From Notholithocarpus densiflorus (lineage: Eukaryota > Streptophyta > Magnoliopsida > Fagales > Fagaceae): a stretch of DNA of 64,000 bases. A model generated the notes under the pieces. That model did not search any database. It was not told the DNA's origin and worked only from the letters and a program-made list of their open reading frames with translations. Below, piece after piece: positions 35,163 to 46,725 of this stretch (position 1 is its first letter; every line of letters starts with the position of its first letter). The DNA lies in NCBI GenBank assembly GCA_030021035.2, contig JARYZH020000001.1:9129428-9193427 (forward strand), in the 5' to 3' direction. Position numbers and translations under genes: made by a program.

Positions 35163-35367
35163 AGGGTGTTTGGATCAGAGGCTTTGTTTGTTTTCTCGGA
35201 AAATATTTCATGTGAGTCTAATATCCTCCATGAATTCTTGTTACTTGTTTTAAAGGAGTAACCATGCCAACCATTATGGGCGGCTCCGGTGTCTTTTTCT
35301 GACACTGTCTTTGGCAGCTTCTCAATACAGCAGCATCTCTAAAGACTTTCTGGCGCCTTGGTTGTTA
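35163..35367. repeat. Dispersed 200-bp repeat, copy 2
   Basis: Direct copy of 33480-33702. Together the two copies bracket the NPGR-like exon and the MITE (spacing about 1.68 kb). A GT-rich microsatellite follows at about 35395-35425. Confidence 0.8.
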
Positions 35368-35476
35368 GTCCAAGGTTGAGACTGGTGTAAACTAGTGTTT
35401 GTGTTTGTGTTTGTGTGTGTGTGTGATATAATGTAAGTGAATGTGAATCATGTGTTTTTAACGAATGGTTGTGCAG

Positions 35477-38320
35477 TTGATTGCATTGACTGTGCTGCTG
35501 ATGTGGCAGTCGTGAGTGCAGTGAATGATGGAATTAAATCGGCTAGAGACATTGGCCTTAGAAGGCCTTGGGTAATGATCAGCGTCAATGATGATGAAGA
35601 TGTTCACTTCCGAAAGGCTGGTATACATGCCCCTTGCATTGGTTTAATTAGTAGTATCTTATTTTATCAGCACCAGCTACTGCAGAAGCTCATCTAGTAT
35701 AGTGTGTGCTATCAATTGAATAAGATTTGCAAGTGTTTTTATACCATAGATACAAATTATCATGTTATTTATGTAAATCGGACTTTGGCTTGATACAGAC
35801 TTATGACTAATGAATTAGCGAGTTTTTCGGGAGAGTCAATCTTTAATTCAGCTCAATCATGAAGACAATTATTTTCTTGATATAGTTAGACAAGCAAAGC
35901 ATTAAGGTCAATGAAGCATCTGATGTCATGGATTTAAAAATTTTGCAGATTAGATGGACCATAGTATATTTTGGTTAATGCAATACAGTATGAATAAGGG
36001 AAAGCCTAATGTATGAGGTTGGAAATTTGGGTAGGTCTTAGGTTACACCGCCCACTTAATAACAGGCTCATATATGAATTCTTTTGCAATTTGTTTAAGC
36101 TGACTTCTGGCCACTTTAATAGAGTTTGATCTGGAGGATTGTCCACTTGAATGTTCAAGGCCTTGTGAGATTGTTTGTCCTGTATCACTCAATGAAGGAA
36201 ACTCTACATTAGAAGTTTTGAATGGTACCAATGCATCTAAATTCTTAAAGGTTTGTGTACTTGATTCATTTTGATTGATTTTTAACTGCACACCCTATTG
36301 TTCATCATGGATCACATTTGCCATTTATACTTAACATAATGTGCAGGGTGGAGTTATAACTGAACGCTGTTATGGCTGTGGCCGTTGCTTTCCAGTTTGC
36401 CCCTACGGTAATATAAGTGGGTGTTACTAATTTCCTTCGTCATGCGGCTGATTTTCCTTAACATAGGCTATGTAGCCTCTTTTTTATTTCTTTTTGAAGC
36501 CTTCATTAAGACTCCAATCTTAATTACATTTGAAATCATAAACTCGTGTATTCTCCCTCTTCTAGTGTTTTAAATTAGATCTCTTTCATTATTTTCACGT
36601 TTAATCTCACAAACTTGTTTAGGGGTGGTTACATATATAAGAGATACTACTGCTACAGCTGATCTTATAAAAGTAATCGTATTGATGCTGTGGAGATACA
36701 TACAAGTGAAAGGTGCTATTTCATGATTATATTAAACATATTATAATGCAAAATAGATTGTATATAATTTAAATGGATGAGGAGAACATAGTTCTCAGAA
36801 TCGGACCGGGCGGGAGGTCGAATGGTAAGCCAAGAGCAGGGATGAAAACCCGGTTTTAAGCGCAGAAGCTAGAATTTTTTGTTAATTCAGTGAGCCTTAA
36901 AAGCGGAGTTAGTTCACCACGAACAGTGAGAACACGTCTTTTGGTCCAACATAGCAATTTTTTTTTTTTTAAGCAAACTTGCTCTGATTTTATTACTTAA
37001 TTAAATTTCCATCTCTTACAAAGGAATAAAAAAAATTATAATTAAAATCTTTCAAAGATATTCAACTTTACTTCAAAAAATTAATCATAGAATTTTAATA
37101 TTTTACGCTGATTATTATTTTATTTTGTGCTTTCTTATTTAATTATTAAATATATGTGAAAATCATTCATTCATAACGTATATATATATTGTCGATTTTG
37201 CTAGTTTTATAAATTTAATATACATATTTGAAACTTTAATTAATTATTAAATTAATTATGACGTCTCAGTTAATAGGTTCGGCCTTATGTGGCCTCTCCT
37301 TTACGGTTCGATGACAGTCCGAATACAGCCTTAATTTGGGGGTATGGGATCTATTATTTTGTTTTGATTGCATTTGCAATAGAACTTTATCCTCTTTAAT
37401 GACAAAGGTAAAAAGACTGAAAAATATCTCCTGAAAAGGAGCCTGTGCTAAGTCTAAAACTATACACGTGATTGTAGTTGTCTCACCTCAAATGCTATGA
37501 GAAATTAATATACTTCACTGCAATACCTTATAAAGGACACAACTTTTTCTTTCCCCTCAATTCTTAGGAAATATTAAATGTGACTATATCTAATTGAGTT
37601 TCATCCAAATCTAGGCATTGACGCATTGCATGAACTGAACCCTTCTGTAGGCAGACTGCTTTATTTGAAGAACTTTGGGATGGCTTGGGAGATTCAATTG
37701 CACATCTGAGACTAACATGTGTGCGTGTGTGTGAATGTTTGACACTAAGTTGTAAAGCAGTTTCCTGTCGAGTATCGTGAGGATTGTGAATTAATACTTT
37801 CTGGCTCCAGGTTAGCTTACCTAATATTGGGGATTCAACCATATCCTCAATGAACACGATGTACTCTATTATGGAACCTAATCTAGCTACCTTGCTTCAA
37901 TTTATGGCAGGTCTGTCCTCTCTTAACTGAAACCCATCTGAACTGTTTAAATAAGTTTCGAATGATATCATCAATCCAAATTTTACTTTTCCTTTCAAAC
38001 AATCCATCTATCTAATATAGTTCATGAAATGAAGTTGGATGGCGACCCCATGAGTGGAGATATTGGACGAGGTGCCACAAGGGAATCAATTGCCTTCGCT
38101 GTTTGATTGGCTGCTGTGAAAGACAGGCCTCCTGGTTTGTATCTGGATTCCTATGTTCATAGAGAATGTGTGTTAAGTTTCAATTTTGCTTTTGGTAAGG
38201 TGTCAGTTCTTTACTCCTTTCAAATGGTAGGTTTTCTTCAATTGGAGGGTGGCACCAATGCTCACACAGTTGAAAAAATTAAAGAAAACGGGACTTTTTC
38301 AAACAACATCCATTACTAGT
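35477..38320 (+). pseudogene. LdpA-like 4Fe-4S ferredoxin-domain protein, unprocessed pseudogene
   Basis: Eight exon-like blocks keep order and mostly canonical borders: 35477-35630, 36123-36250, 36347-36407, 36623-36712, 37651-about 37712, 37811-37910, 38035-38134 and 38231-about 38320. Readable pieces are DCIDCAADVAVVSAVNDGIK, EFDLEDCPLECSRPCEIVCP, GGVITERCYGCGRCFPVCPY (CX2CX2CX3C ferredoxin signature), VVTYIRDTTATADLI, FEELWDGLGDSIAHLRL, SMNTMYSIMEPNLATL and FLQLEGGTNAHTVE. The family resembles cyanobacterial LdpA and its plastid relatives, redox-linked Fe-S proteins. Lesions: no start exon found, a one-base frameshift near 36669-36673, TGA at 38104-38106, a damaged donor after about 37712, and a frameshift near 38275. 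Retained introns mean it arose by DNA duplication or decay in place, not by retrotransposition. Confidence 0.8.
36785..37335. other. Insertion-like sequence in the fourth intron of the LdpA-like pseudogene
   Basis: It begins with a GC-rich block (gaatcggaccgggcgggagg) and ends with 'ggttcgatgacagtccgaat', with AT-rich sequence between. The GC-rich ends resemble a MITE or a decayed LTR, but the ends do not pair convincingly. Confidence 0.3.
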
Positions 38321-38389
38321 AATTTTTTCACCCTTCAACCCTCCCCCCTCCCTCCCTCTCCCTATTTATCTGTCTTTCTGAATTTGCAA

Positions 38390-38950
38390 AATAGGAAAAT
38401 AGTAGCAGAATCAAAATGTCAGATATGTCAACAGGAGGATGAAACAATGCTTCATGCACTATGGTCACTTTAGCTAGAAATGTTTGGGCTTTGGTGAGAG
38501 ACAAAATACAAAAATGGCCTAATGACATAGTCACTGACCTTTTTGGTCTGTTTAATAGAGCTTGCATGGAGTGCAATATTAAAAAAGCTGAAATATGGGC
38601 TATGTTATATGAGCCAAATATTTGGAACGCTAAGAATAAATATTATTTTGAGAATACCTAACATCATCCCCAGAAATTATTGGATATGGCTCAAATCCCA
38701 TTGCAAGATTATAAGAGAGCAAACAGAATTTCTCTGCCCATGTCCAGCAGCAGCTGATTGTCTTTGGAAGACAAAGAAATCAGCCCATATTAGCATCTAT
38801 TTTGACTAGTTGATTTTCATATTTTGTGCTGATGCTGCTGTAGTTAAAATTGACTGTATTTGTCTCATACATACTTCCTTTTTTCCAGCCTGTATACTGT
38901 TTCTTATCATTAATAAAATTTTCTATCTTTTATCTCAAAAAAATCCATTC
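38390..38950 (+). mobile_element. LINE 3' end relic (zinc-binding reverse-transcriptase tail)
   Basis: Frames at 38390-38800 show SKCQICQQEDETMLHALWSL, the zf-RVT-like tail of plant non-LTR reverse transcriptases, then scattered WIWLKSHCKIIREQTEFLC. Stops and frame changes interrupt it. It ends in a T/A-rich 3'UTR and a short A-run near 38937. It lies directly behind the LdpA-like pseudogene. Confidence 0.55.
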
Positions 38951-39131
38951 AGGTCATAGACCCTTGAATCACTTTAACACTTGATTTGGTGGGGTGTGCC
39001 TAGCCCAATGGCTACACTCAAGAACTCTAGCGGCAAGCTACTATGGTGAGTCCTTCCCCATGATAAATTAATTTAGTATCAACTTTCTCAGGGAAATTCC
39101 TAAACAATTGAAACCATAATAATTTAGAGGG

Positions 39132-39312
39132 AAAAGTCTAGGAATACAAAATTTTTCACAACTTATTGCCACAATTATGACCCGGCAGTGTGTAATTAAT
39201 TGGTGAGTAAAATATAGTGGGTTCATGTGTAAGTGATGGTTAACCACTTACAGTCTGTCATGTCAGAATTGTGGCAAAAAAATTTTGAAATAATTTATAG
39301 TACTAGAACTAC
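39132..39312. mobile_element. MITE, family A copy 2
   Basis: Homologous to 13285-13457 in the same orientation, sharing 'aaaagtctagraat', 'ttgccacaatt.tgac', 'gtgatggttaaccact/catt' and 'ttgtggcaaaa'. It has imperfect TIRs and no coding capacity. Confidence 0.65.
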
Positions 39313-40405
39313 TCAGTTTAGAGATACACAAGTTCATATAGAAATTCAAGGCTATCTTTTAATATCCACAACAAATTAATAATTGGAGAGTAGGAAAACA
39401 AAAGGAATACGTAAATATAAATACGACTTCAATATAAACTTTGTCGATAACCATTTTACTAGTAAATACCACTTTACCTCTTGAATTTACAATAAGCTAT
39501 CATCCACTCGCTCACCAGACATAGCCAACTAGATAGAACCAAATTGACCAAATTAGATTTCGATTAATGTGCTATAATTCTTTTTATTTTGTTTTTTTAT
39601 TATAGTCTTACAAGTATGTCAATTGAGTGGTCTATTGGAATTTTGGAAAGTGGGCAGGATAAGCGTGAAATACCTACCACATGCAAATGCTTTTAGGGTA
39701 CTGCAAGAGCAAGACAATCAACCAAAATCTTATAGTTTCACCAGCTTAACCTATATATGATTGAACGACACTTTATCGTTTGCCATCCTGGACTGTTATG
39801 CCGACCTCCAACTTAATTGAAATCAACTTGGTCATAAGATGTACACATATCCCAGCACATATTCCTTCGCTCAGCCCCACATGTATTCTTGTGTGTGGAA
39901 AGAAAGCAAGTAGGTGATGTAGTCATCAATGCCCATTTCTAAGAGAGAGAGAGACAGATGGTTGAACAAGTGGAGGCACGGGCAAGAGAGAAAAGGATGG
40001 GTTACATAGTTGGGATTTTGGGCTTAACTACTAAATTGCCCTTCACATGCATGTCCATTGAGGTGTCGAAGCTCAATTGCTTCGAGTGCTAGCCTAATTT
40101 TTGGATTTCTTTCTCGGCCGGTGTTTTTTTCACGCAGTGTGTTGTGTGAAAGAGTTGTTACATTTCTTCCCTCTTCAATTATCCCCGACCTTTTGAGGCG
40201 TGAAGGAATTATTTTTTTCCTCTTTATTACCTTGTTTTGAAATTATTCCAATTTTTTACTATTTAAAAAATAACTAAAGAATTTGGCATTTGATTTGTTT
40301 TAAGAGCATATGAATATGTACAATCTACCATAGGGAATGACATGTGAGGTGCATGGACATGTGAACATGTACAATTTATCTAAAAAATGGCATATATGAT
40401 GGTTG
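39313..40405. other. Intergenic, no gene recognised
   Basis: Mixed AT-rich sequence with a short GA tract at about 39942-39955. The open frame at 40058-40240 (60 codons) has no family resemblance. Confidence 0.45.
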
Positions 40406-40800
40406 GAGACGTAAACATGTAGGAATTTTTTTTGGAAGAAATATTTTTATATGGAAATTTGGATTTTTATTGAAAATCTCATATGTTTTGAGAAAAAGTT
40501 CCCTTAGGAGTTTTAAAAGAAAATTTCGTAAGTTTTTGGTGGAAAAATTCCTTAAGAGATTTTTTAATGAAAATCTAATGAGTTTTTGCTAAGGAAAGGA
40601 TTTTCTTTGGAATTTTTTTTAAATGAAAAGGTTCCATGCGTTTTTGTAAAAGGCTTTCCAAGGAAAAGGATTTGTGAAGAACCTGCATTTCTTTAGCAAA
40701 ATAAATTTTATAAAAAGTTTTATGAGTATTTTTGTGAAGAGGTTTTCCTAGGAAAATGATTAGTGAAAATTCTCATGGTTTTATTTGAAAAAACAATTTT
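40406..40800. repeat. Degenerate repeats with 'tttaggaaaaa / gagtttttg' words
   Basis: Five to six loosely repeated blocks of about 55-65 bp, each with a 'gagttttt' word and a 'ggaaaa.gattt' word (for example near 40500, 40565, 40630, 40665 and 40735). They are too diverged for a firm period. Confidence 0.45.
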
Positions 40801-41806
40801 GAGTCATTGAAAGATGCTTAGATAAAGCCATTTTATTGTAAAACAATAGATCTAGGTTACTAACTAAAGAGTTAGCATGTAGATCCATGTTTGGAAGGAA
40901 GGAAAATCACAAAATAGAGACACACATATCCATATGAACATAAACAATGAATCTCCAACAACCAAATTAATCACATATCATTAACAAGAACATGTAGGGA
41001 ATCATAAATGTTTAATCATAATCAAAGATGGGTCTAAGGAAAATTCATGGTCCTGTTCATAAGATCATAGCATCAAAGGTAAATTGACATCAAAGTAGAC
41101 GCACACTAAGGCATATGAATTGAAGCTTGTAAATCATAACATGCAAATCAAGAAGTAAAACTAACACATAGTCAAATCAAAGCATGTAGATCTTGTTTCC
41201 AAAAAAAAAAAGCATGTAGATCCTGGTTTATCAAAATGGATAAAGATGTGGTCATGTATAAATGCAAGCATGTGAATACATAGATCTAATGACATAATAT
41301 GCGGGTAAGCATTATAACTCAATCAACAAAAATGGGTAAGCTCATAAAAGTACATAGTCATGCAAATTCATGTGACACTCATTTTTTAAGCATGCAAGCA
41401 CATATCAACAATTGGTACATGGATTATTCAGCTAACAACATAATTAGATCAAGGCGTCAAATCAGGGTCGGCTCCATATATTTTAGGGCCTAAGACCAAA
41501 AAAAAAAAAAAAAAAGAAAGAGAGAGGAAGAAGAAGAAGAAGAAGGTGAATGAAAGTCAAAATAAAAAAGGTGAAGTTATATCTAATAAAAAAAATCAAA
41601 GAAAGAAATGTAGAGGTGACCACCTATATTATACTTTTTTTTCCCATATATCTATGCTAAACCACCCCAATCTACAAATGACAAAATGAGTTTATCAAAA
41701 AAAAAAAAAAAAAAAAAGTAAATGAAAGTCAAAATAATGAATATGTATTGTGTAAAAGCTTAAAGCTAAGTTAAACGAGAGTGACTGAATAATTAACTCT
41801 AATTAA
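40801..41806. other. Intergenic with poly-A tracts
   Basis: Poly-A runs lie at about 41500-41515 and 41698-41717, the first followed by AAG repeats (41525-41545). The word 'aagcatgtagatc' is repeated on both sides of an A-run (about 41176 and 41211). No gene. Confidence 0.5.
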
Positions 41807-42006
41807 GGGTCTGTTTGGGATCCGCTTATTTTGTTGAAATTGAAAACTTTTTGTTGAAAGTACTGTAGATAAAAGTAAAAGTTAGTTAAAATAGTATAGT
41901 GAGACCCATGAATAGTACCAAAAAGTGCAGTGGGACTCATGAATAGTACCAAAAATAAGCTGAATAGTAAAATAAGTTGGCAAAATTAATCATGCCAAAC
42001 GGACAC
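41807..42006. mobile_element. MITE, family B copy 1, PIF/Harbinger (Tourist)-like, 200 bp
   Basis: Left end GGGTCTGTTTGG; right end read backwards GTGTCCGTTTGG. It is flanked by TAA on both sides (41804-41806, 42007-42009), the 3-bp Tourist-type target duplication. Internally there are two 'gaatagtacc' words. It is the reverse-orientation relative of 45137-45328. Confidence 0.75.
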
Positions 42007-42679
42007 TAAATTTATCTGGATAAAACATGTGTTTCTTTCTTTGTCTCCTGCCACTACTAAGGGTAAAATAAACACAAAGTAAAACTAGTTTTCATTTATA
42101 AAAACAAGCGCAGAGAGAGAGAGAGAGAGAGAGAGAGTAACACAAATTTGAAGTGGAGCCAAACTTGAAAGGAATAGAGAAGAAGGTCCAACCCAGCTAC
42201 AAAGAAGCTTTAAAAATTACATTTTATGCTTTAAATGGAGAGAGTGGCAAAATTTACGACATTAAGTATCAAAAGAATGAGGTTTGTTACAATGTTCTTC
42301 CTTCTTCTATACTGTGAGAATCATAATCTCCTATAATTTTCATCTTCTAAGTGAATATGTATTGACTTGAACAATCTTTTTTTGGATCCTAGGATATGAG
42401 AAAATGTCTCATATTTTTATCTTAATGATCGGTAGACGAATGATTTCCATGAGTGTGTGCATTGAAAAATATGTAGTTGTTAGTATTGATAATAAAGCTA
42501 TCATACAATGATTTCAAAATATGAAAACTTGTTAAAGGAAAATTTTAACCTTTATATATTTGCATGTTATTTTTGTATGTGATGTCGATATATTCAAGTT
42601 TTATTTTTATTAATTTAAGTTTCCTAATAACCATCATGAAGAAAATTCATAGAGCCGCCATTGGCTAAATATATATAAA
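42007..42679. other. Intergenic with (GA)n tract
   Basis: A GA microsatellite lies at about 42112-42137. The remaining sequence is AT-rich with no recognisable exon. Confidence 0.5.
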
Positions 42680-44430
42680 AAAATAAAAACATTTGACTTT
42701 TGGTTGATGACATAATAGTTTGCCACCTAAACTTTTGAGGCCTTATAATTTTACACATCAATATTCTATTATATATATATTTTTAATTAATCTGAAATTC
42801 TATTTCTATATTTAAATCTTCCATTAAAATATTTTCAGATCAAATTTATTTAAATAGTAGAATATATATATTGATGAATATAGTAGAATATATATTTACA
42901 TATGCAAACACTATCATAATAAATACTTATTGATAATTGAATTAAGTTTAGTTACAAAATTAGTTGTAATCTTAGGCTACAATCTTAGTCAATATCTTTT
43001 TATTGGAGGTGAATTTTAACAAATCTATCATTGGATTACATCTTCTTCTTCTTATATCCTACATACTTGCAAAATTTCTAGAAAATTAAAGATCAACAGA
43101 TATGTCATCAATAAATTATTTAAATTGCAAGTTTTTGTAGTTTAAAATTATGCATAAAATATAAGTTTATAGATCATATGGTAAATAACATCCGATTGAC
43201 ACAAAATTTGACATATGTATTAAGAGCGTAAAGAACATGTGATTTAATGGTTAGATTTTCAAAATATGTAGTAATGTATTTTATTGAGTAAAGTTGTAAT
43301 TTTAATCTATAACCAATTTTGTAACTAAACTTTCTCTTTAATAATTACTATAAAAACATTATAGAAAAAAGGTTATTCTACGATGCCCCTATATTTTTTA
43401 GAGGGTATGGTACCTTTGCAAATCTCAACCATTAAAGTGGTGCTACCTTAATCTTGACCGTTAATAACATGTTATATATTGTACATTCCACCAACCAAGG
43501 TATGGGGGAATGTCTATGTGGTTGGATCTGGACCCTACACATGGAGTGGCTGTGAGCAAAGGAAGATGGAGCGTTGGCTACAAAATCTCATCCTTAACTC
43601 GTCCTAAAGGCGTGACTGCCTTGAGAAGGAAGTAAGATATGCACCTGACATGGTACTTAAGCACTCATAAAAAGGGAGATAGTGACTTTCTAAGGTCAGC
43701 AGCTATGAGAACACCCCTTAGTGGCTGAGTGCATGTTGGACCACTTCAGAGACACATGTATCACCTACAGTACTCCTGATGTCCTTCTCATTGTCCAAGA
43801 GTTGTTCCCCAGGCAGTGGTAGAGTCACCTACCCATATGCCACAGTGCCATGTTGGCGCATTCTCTCTCCTCTAGTCACCAAATAGTATCCCAACTGTGG
43901 AAAGGTCCAAAAACAAGAAAATGATGACTTGATATTTGTCTTTGTACTATGCCATATTCCTCAGATTATAAAAGGAACATGTAGCGAGACTTTGAGGGTA
44001 AGAACCTAAATAGATCTTTTGAGAAGAGAGTAGAAAGTTGATAAGATAGAAAGGTAGAAAACAAGGTCTCTCTTTTAAGGAAGAACACCCTTATTGTACA
44101 AGAGTTACCTCTTCTTTCCATATAATACAAAGCTGAACAGAGTAAGAATGCATTCTTGCTCAAACCGTATTTTTTCATCCATTTCTTAGGGTTTTCCACG
44201 TACATCTTGTGTTAACTTTACATTCTTGCAATCACTTTCTCCTGCTCTAACCTTGGTGATGTCAAAGCTTGTACATTTCTTTTTCATGTAGATATACTAT
44301 TAGATAACTTATTTTGTCTCCCATATAAGATCAAATCTAACTTGCACGTACATATATAGAAGCCAAAAAAAAAAAAAGCCAGGTATCTTTCTCATCGAAA
44401 AAATCTCTCATGCGCTAGGCGCATGAGAGA
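42680..44430. mobile_element. Palindrome-ended repeat unit 1, split by a solo LTR
   Basis: About 42920-43475 plus 44353-44430 form a unit homologous to the next unit. Its right end is the hairpin 'tctcatgcgc tagg cgcatgaga'. The left extension 42680-42950 also matches 57065-57360. The hairpin end with AT-rich body suggests a Helitron- or MITE-like family, but a clear CTRR end is not seen, so the class is open. Confidence 0.55.
43480..44352 (+). mobile_element. Solo LTR, 873 bp
   Basis: It starts TGTACATT and ends ACGTACA (inverted ends TGTAC/GTACA), flanked by TATAT on both sides (43475-43479, 44353-44357). A TATA-box-like 'attataaaaggaac' lies near 43964. The sister unit at 44431-45065 lacks it at the matching site ('gttatatataaaaagcc'), which confirms the insertion. 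No internal retrotransposon domain is present. Confidence 0.8.
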
Positions 44431-45065
44431 TTACTTATTGATAATTGAATAAAGTTTAGTTACAGAATTAGTTGTAATCTTAAGCTATAACCTTACTCAA
44501 TATCTTTTTATTGGAGGTGAATTTTATCAAATCCATCATTGGATTACATTTTCTTCTTATATCCTACATACTTGCAAAATTTCTAGAAAATTAAAGATCA
44601 ACAGATATGTCATTAATAAATTGTTTAAATTGCAAGTTTTTGTAGTTTAAAATTATGCATAAAATATAAGTTTATATATCATATGGTAAATAACATCCGA
44701 TTGACACAAAATTTGACATATGTATTAAGAGCGTAAAGAACATGTGATTCAACGGTTAGATTTTCAAAATATATAGTAATGTATTTTATTGAGTAAAATT
44801 ATAACTTTAATCTATAACTAATTTTGTAACTAAACTTTCTCTTTAATAATTACTATAAAAACATTATAGAAAAAAGATTATTCTACGGTGCCCCTATATT
44901 TTTTAGAGGGTATGGTACCTTTGCAAAGCTCAACCATTAAAGTGGTGCTATCTTAATCTTGACCATCAATAACAGGTTATATATAAAAAGCCAAAAAAGA
45001 AAAAGAAAAGAGAAGGCAAGTATCTTTCTCATCAGAAAAATCTCTCATGCGCCTGGCGCATGAGA
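44431..45065. mobile_element. Palindrome-ended repeat unit 2
   Basis: Direct copy of unit 1, beginning 'ttacttattgataattgaa' and ending at the hairpin 'tctcatgcgc ctgg cgcatgaga'. It is nearly identical to unit 1 over more than 500 bp, so the tandem copy is comparatively recent. Confidence 0.7.
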
Positions 45066-45136
45066 TACCAGCTCCTTTCTCATCATCTCTCATGTCCTCT
45101 TCCCTCTCTCACCTACTATTAAAAAACCCAGACTAT

Positions 45137-45328
45137 GTGTTTCTTTGGCAAATATTATTTTTGCCAACTAATTTTACTATTCAGATTATTTTTGTATAAT
45201 TTATGGGTCTTACTACACTTTTTGTTACTATTTATGGATCTCACTGTGCTATTTCAGTTAACTTTTACCTATGGTACTTTCAACAAAATTTTTTCAGTTT
45301 CTGCAAAATAAGCAGATCCCAAATGGAC
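45137..45328. mobile_element. MITE, family B copy 2 (reverse orientation)
   Basis: Reverse-complement relative of 41807-42006, sharing 'gtccatttgggatctgcttattttg'-type ends (words split here), 'gttgaaagtacc' and 'aatagtaacaaaaagtg'-like blocks when read on the minus strand. The flanking 3-bp sites no longer match. Confidence 0.7.
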
Positions 45329-46059
45329 TTGTATACTTCTTCTCAAATGAGTTCCCTGTATTTGCCAATCTTATTGTCATTCTGTCGGTAACACAATTTA
45401 CTCAACGCTAAAATGGTAAGGATCAAACAAATTAAACCCTAAATTCTCTGCCATTATTTTGTTCCCTTTCTTCTTTGTTGAATTTCGCTCTTAATCGATT
45501 TTGGGACCAATTTTGTTCTTTCTTTCCAATGGCACAAAAAATGCTTGTGGGAATGCTTCATAGGGATTCAGTTTTCCAACTTGTTATGGCTTTGTGTTTG
45601 ACTTTTTTGTTCTGCCCAGAAGCTGATTAATTATTTCATTTTTTCATGAATTATACTATTAATTTTGTTAACCTACAAGTGGACATGTTGATTATTAGCT
45701 TTGCACATTCCCTTTATTTAAATTTGTAATGTTGAGTTTTCAAACATTTTTGGGTTTGATTATTTCTTAGTTTTTGAATTTGATTGATTTTTCCAGGTTC
45801 ATATTTAATGGTTTTGGAGATGCTTGAATCTCTTCCACTCATTGAATTCAGCAACCTGAGGTTAGTTCTTTTTCTTCTTCCTTTTTTTGGTGGATATACA
45901 ATGACATGTGGATGATCTGCTTTTGGAGGTTGCATTTGGGAGTTTTGAACAACAGTTGATGATTTGTTCTAGAAATGCACATCAGTTTTTAATGTTTTTT
46001 TTTTTTTTTTCTATAAGCTTTGTAGTAGCCCAGTGGAGCTAGTCTGCCTATCTTATGCA
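45329..46059 (+). other. Leader-like sequence and possible decayed exon
   Basis: It contains 'taaaccctaaattctctgcc', plant-leader-like, then a possible exon near 45785-45859 reading MVLEMLESLPLIEFSNL and ending GAG|GTTAGT. With the block near 46918-46962 (RMKNWLLFLQFVPR, CAG before, GT after) it faintly recalls a cyclic-nucleotide-gated-channel segment. The evidence is too weak to call a gene. Confidence 0.2.
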
Positions 46060-46064
46060 ATTTT

Positions 46065-46720
46065 TGTTGGGGATATTACAAAAAGTAATAATGGAATAAC
46101 AAAGTTAAGACAAAAGACAAACATAAAATAAATAACTTGAAGGTACAATATCGTTTTCCTTAGACAATATTTGCCCCCCACACTATTGTTTCTAAAGGGT
46201 TATCGCAAATTTGTCCTCAGGATATAACCAAGATGTTGGGTTCTACAGATAGCAATTCTCGAGAATAACCACAGGTTATTTTTCAAGTGAACATAAGCCT
46301 CTATTTATACCTATAGGATTATATTTCATTAAAAGACATGTATGGAGAGTTAAAATGTTTCATGAAACCGTTCACAAGGCTTGAAACCTTTTCAACATTT
46401 CTGAACAATCACTAGAAAATTCTGCAAAAAATCCTGATTTTCGAATTTCTATCGGTCGAAAGTTTCTTTTGATCGATTGAGTGCTCTCTTCGATCGATCA
46501 AACAGGAATCGAACATCGATTGAGACATTTAGAGACTCCAGGATTATTTTCTTACCATTTTCGATTGATCGAGCCAAAGATTTGACTGATCAAAAATGCT
46601 GAATTTTGAATTTTCACTTAGAAAATTCCAAAACTTGAATTTCTACTTTATGAAACAATATTCTCCAAACTCAAACATCATTATTACAACCTATCCATGT
46701 ATATACCTATATATACAACA
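46065..46720 (-). mobile_element. Solo LTR, 656 bp
   Basis: Plus-strand ends TGTTGGGG and ATACAACA, flanked by ATTTT on both sides (46060-46064, 46721-46725). The likely transcription direction is minus, judged from the end sequences TGTTGTATATATAGG and ATCCCCAACA. The middle holds several 'gatcgat' words (about 46470-46575). No internal region is present, consistent with LTR-LTR recombination. Confidence 0.75.
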
Positions 46721-46725
46721 ATTTT

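Noticed and set aside
38985..39070. Another A-box-like segment (cctagcccaatggct)
   Set aside because: No B box at the right distance and no tail, so not called as a SINE.
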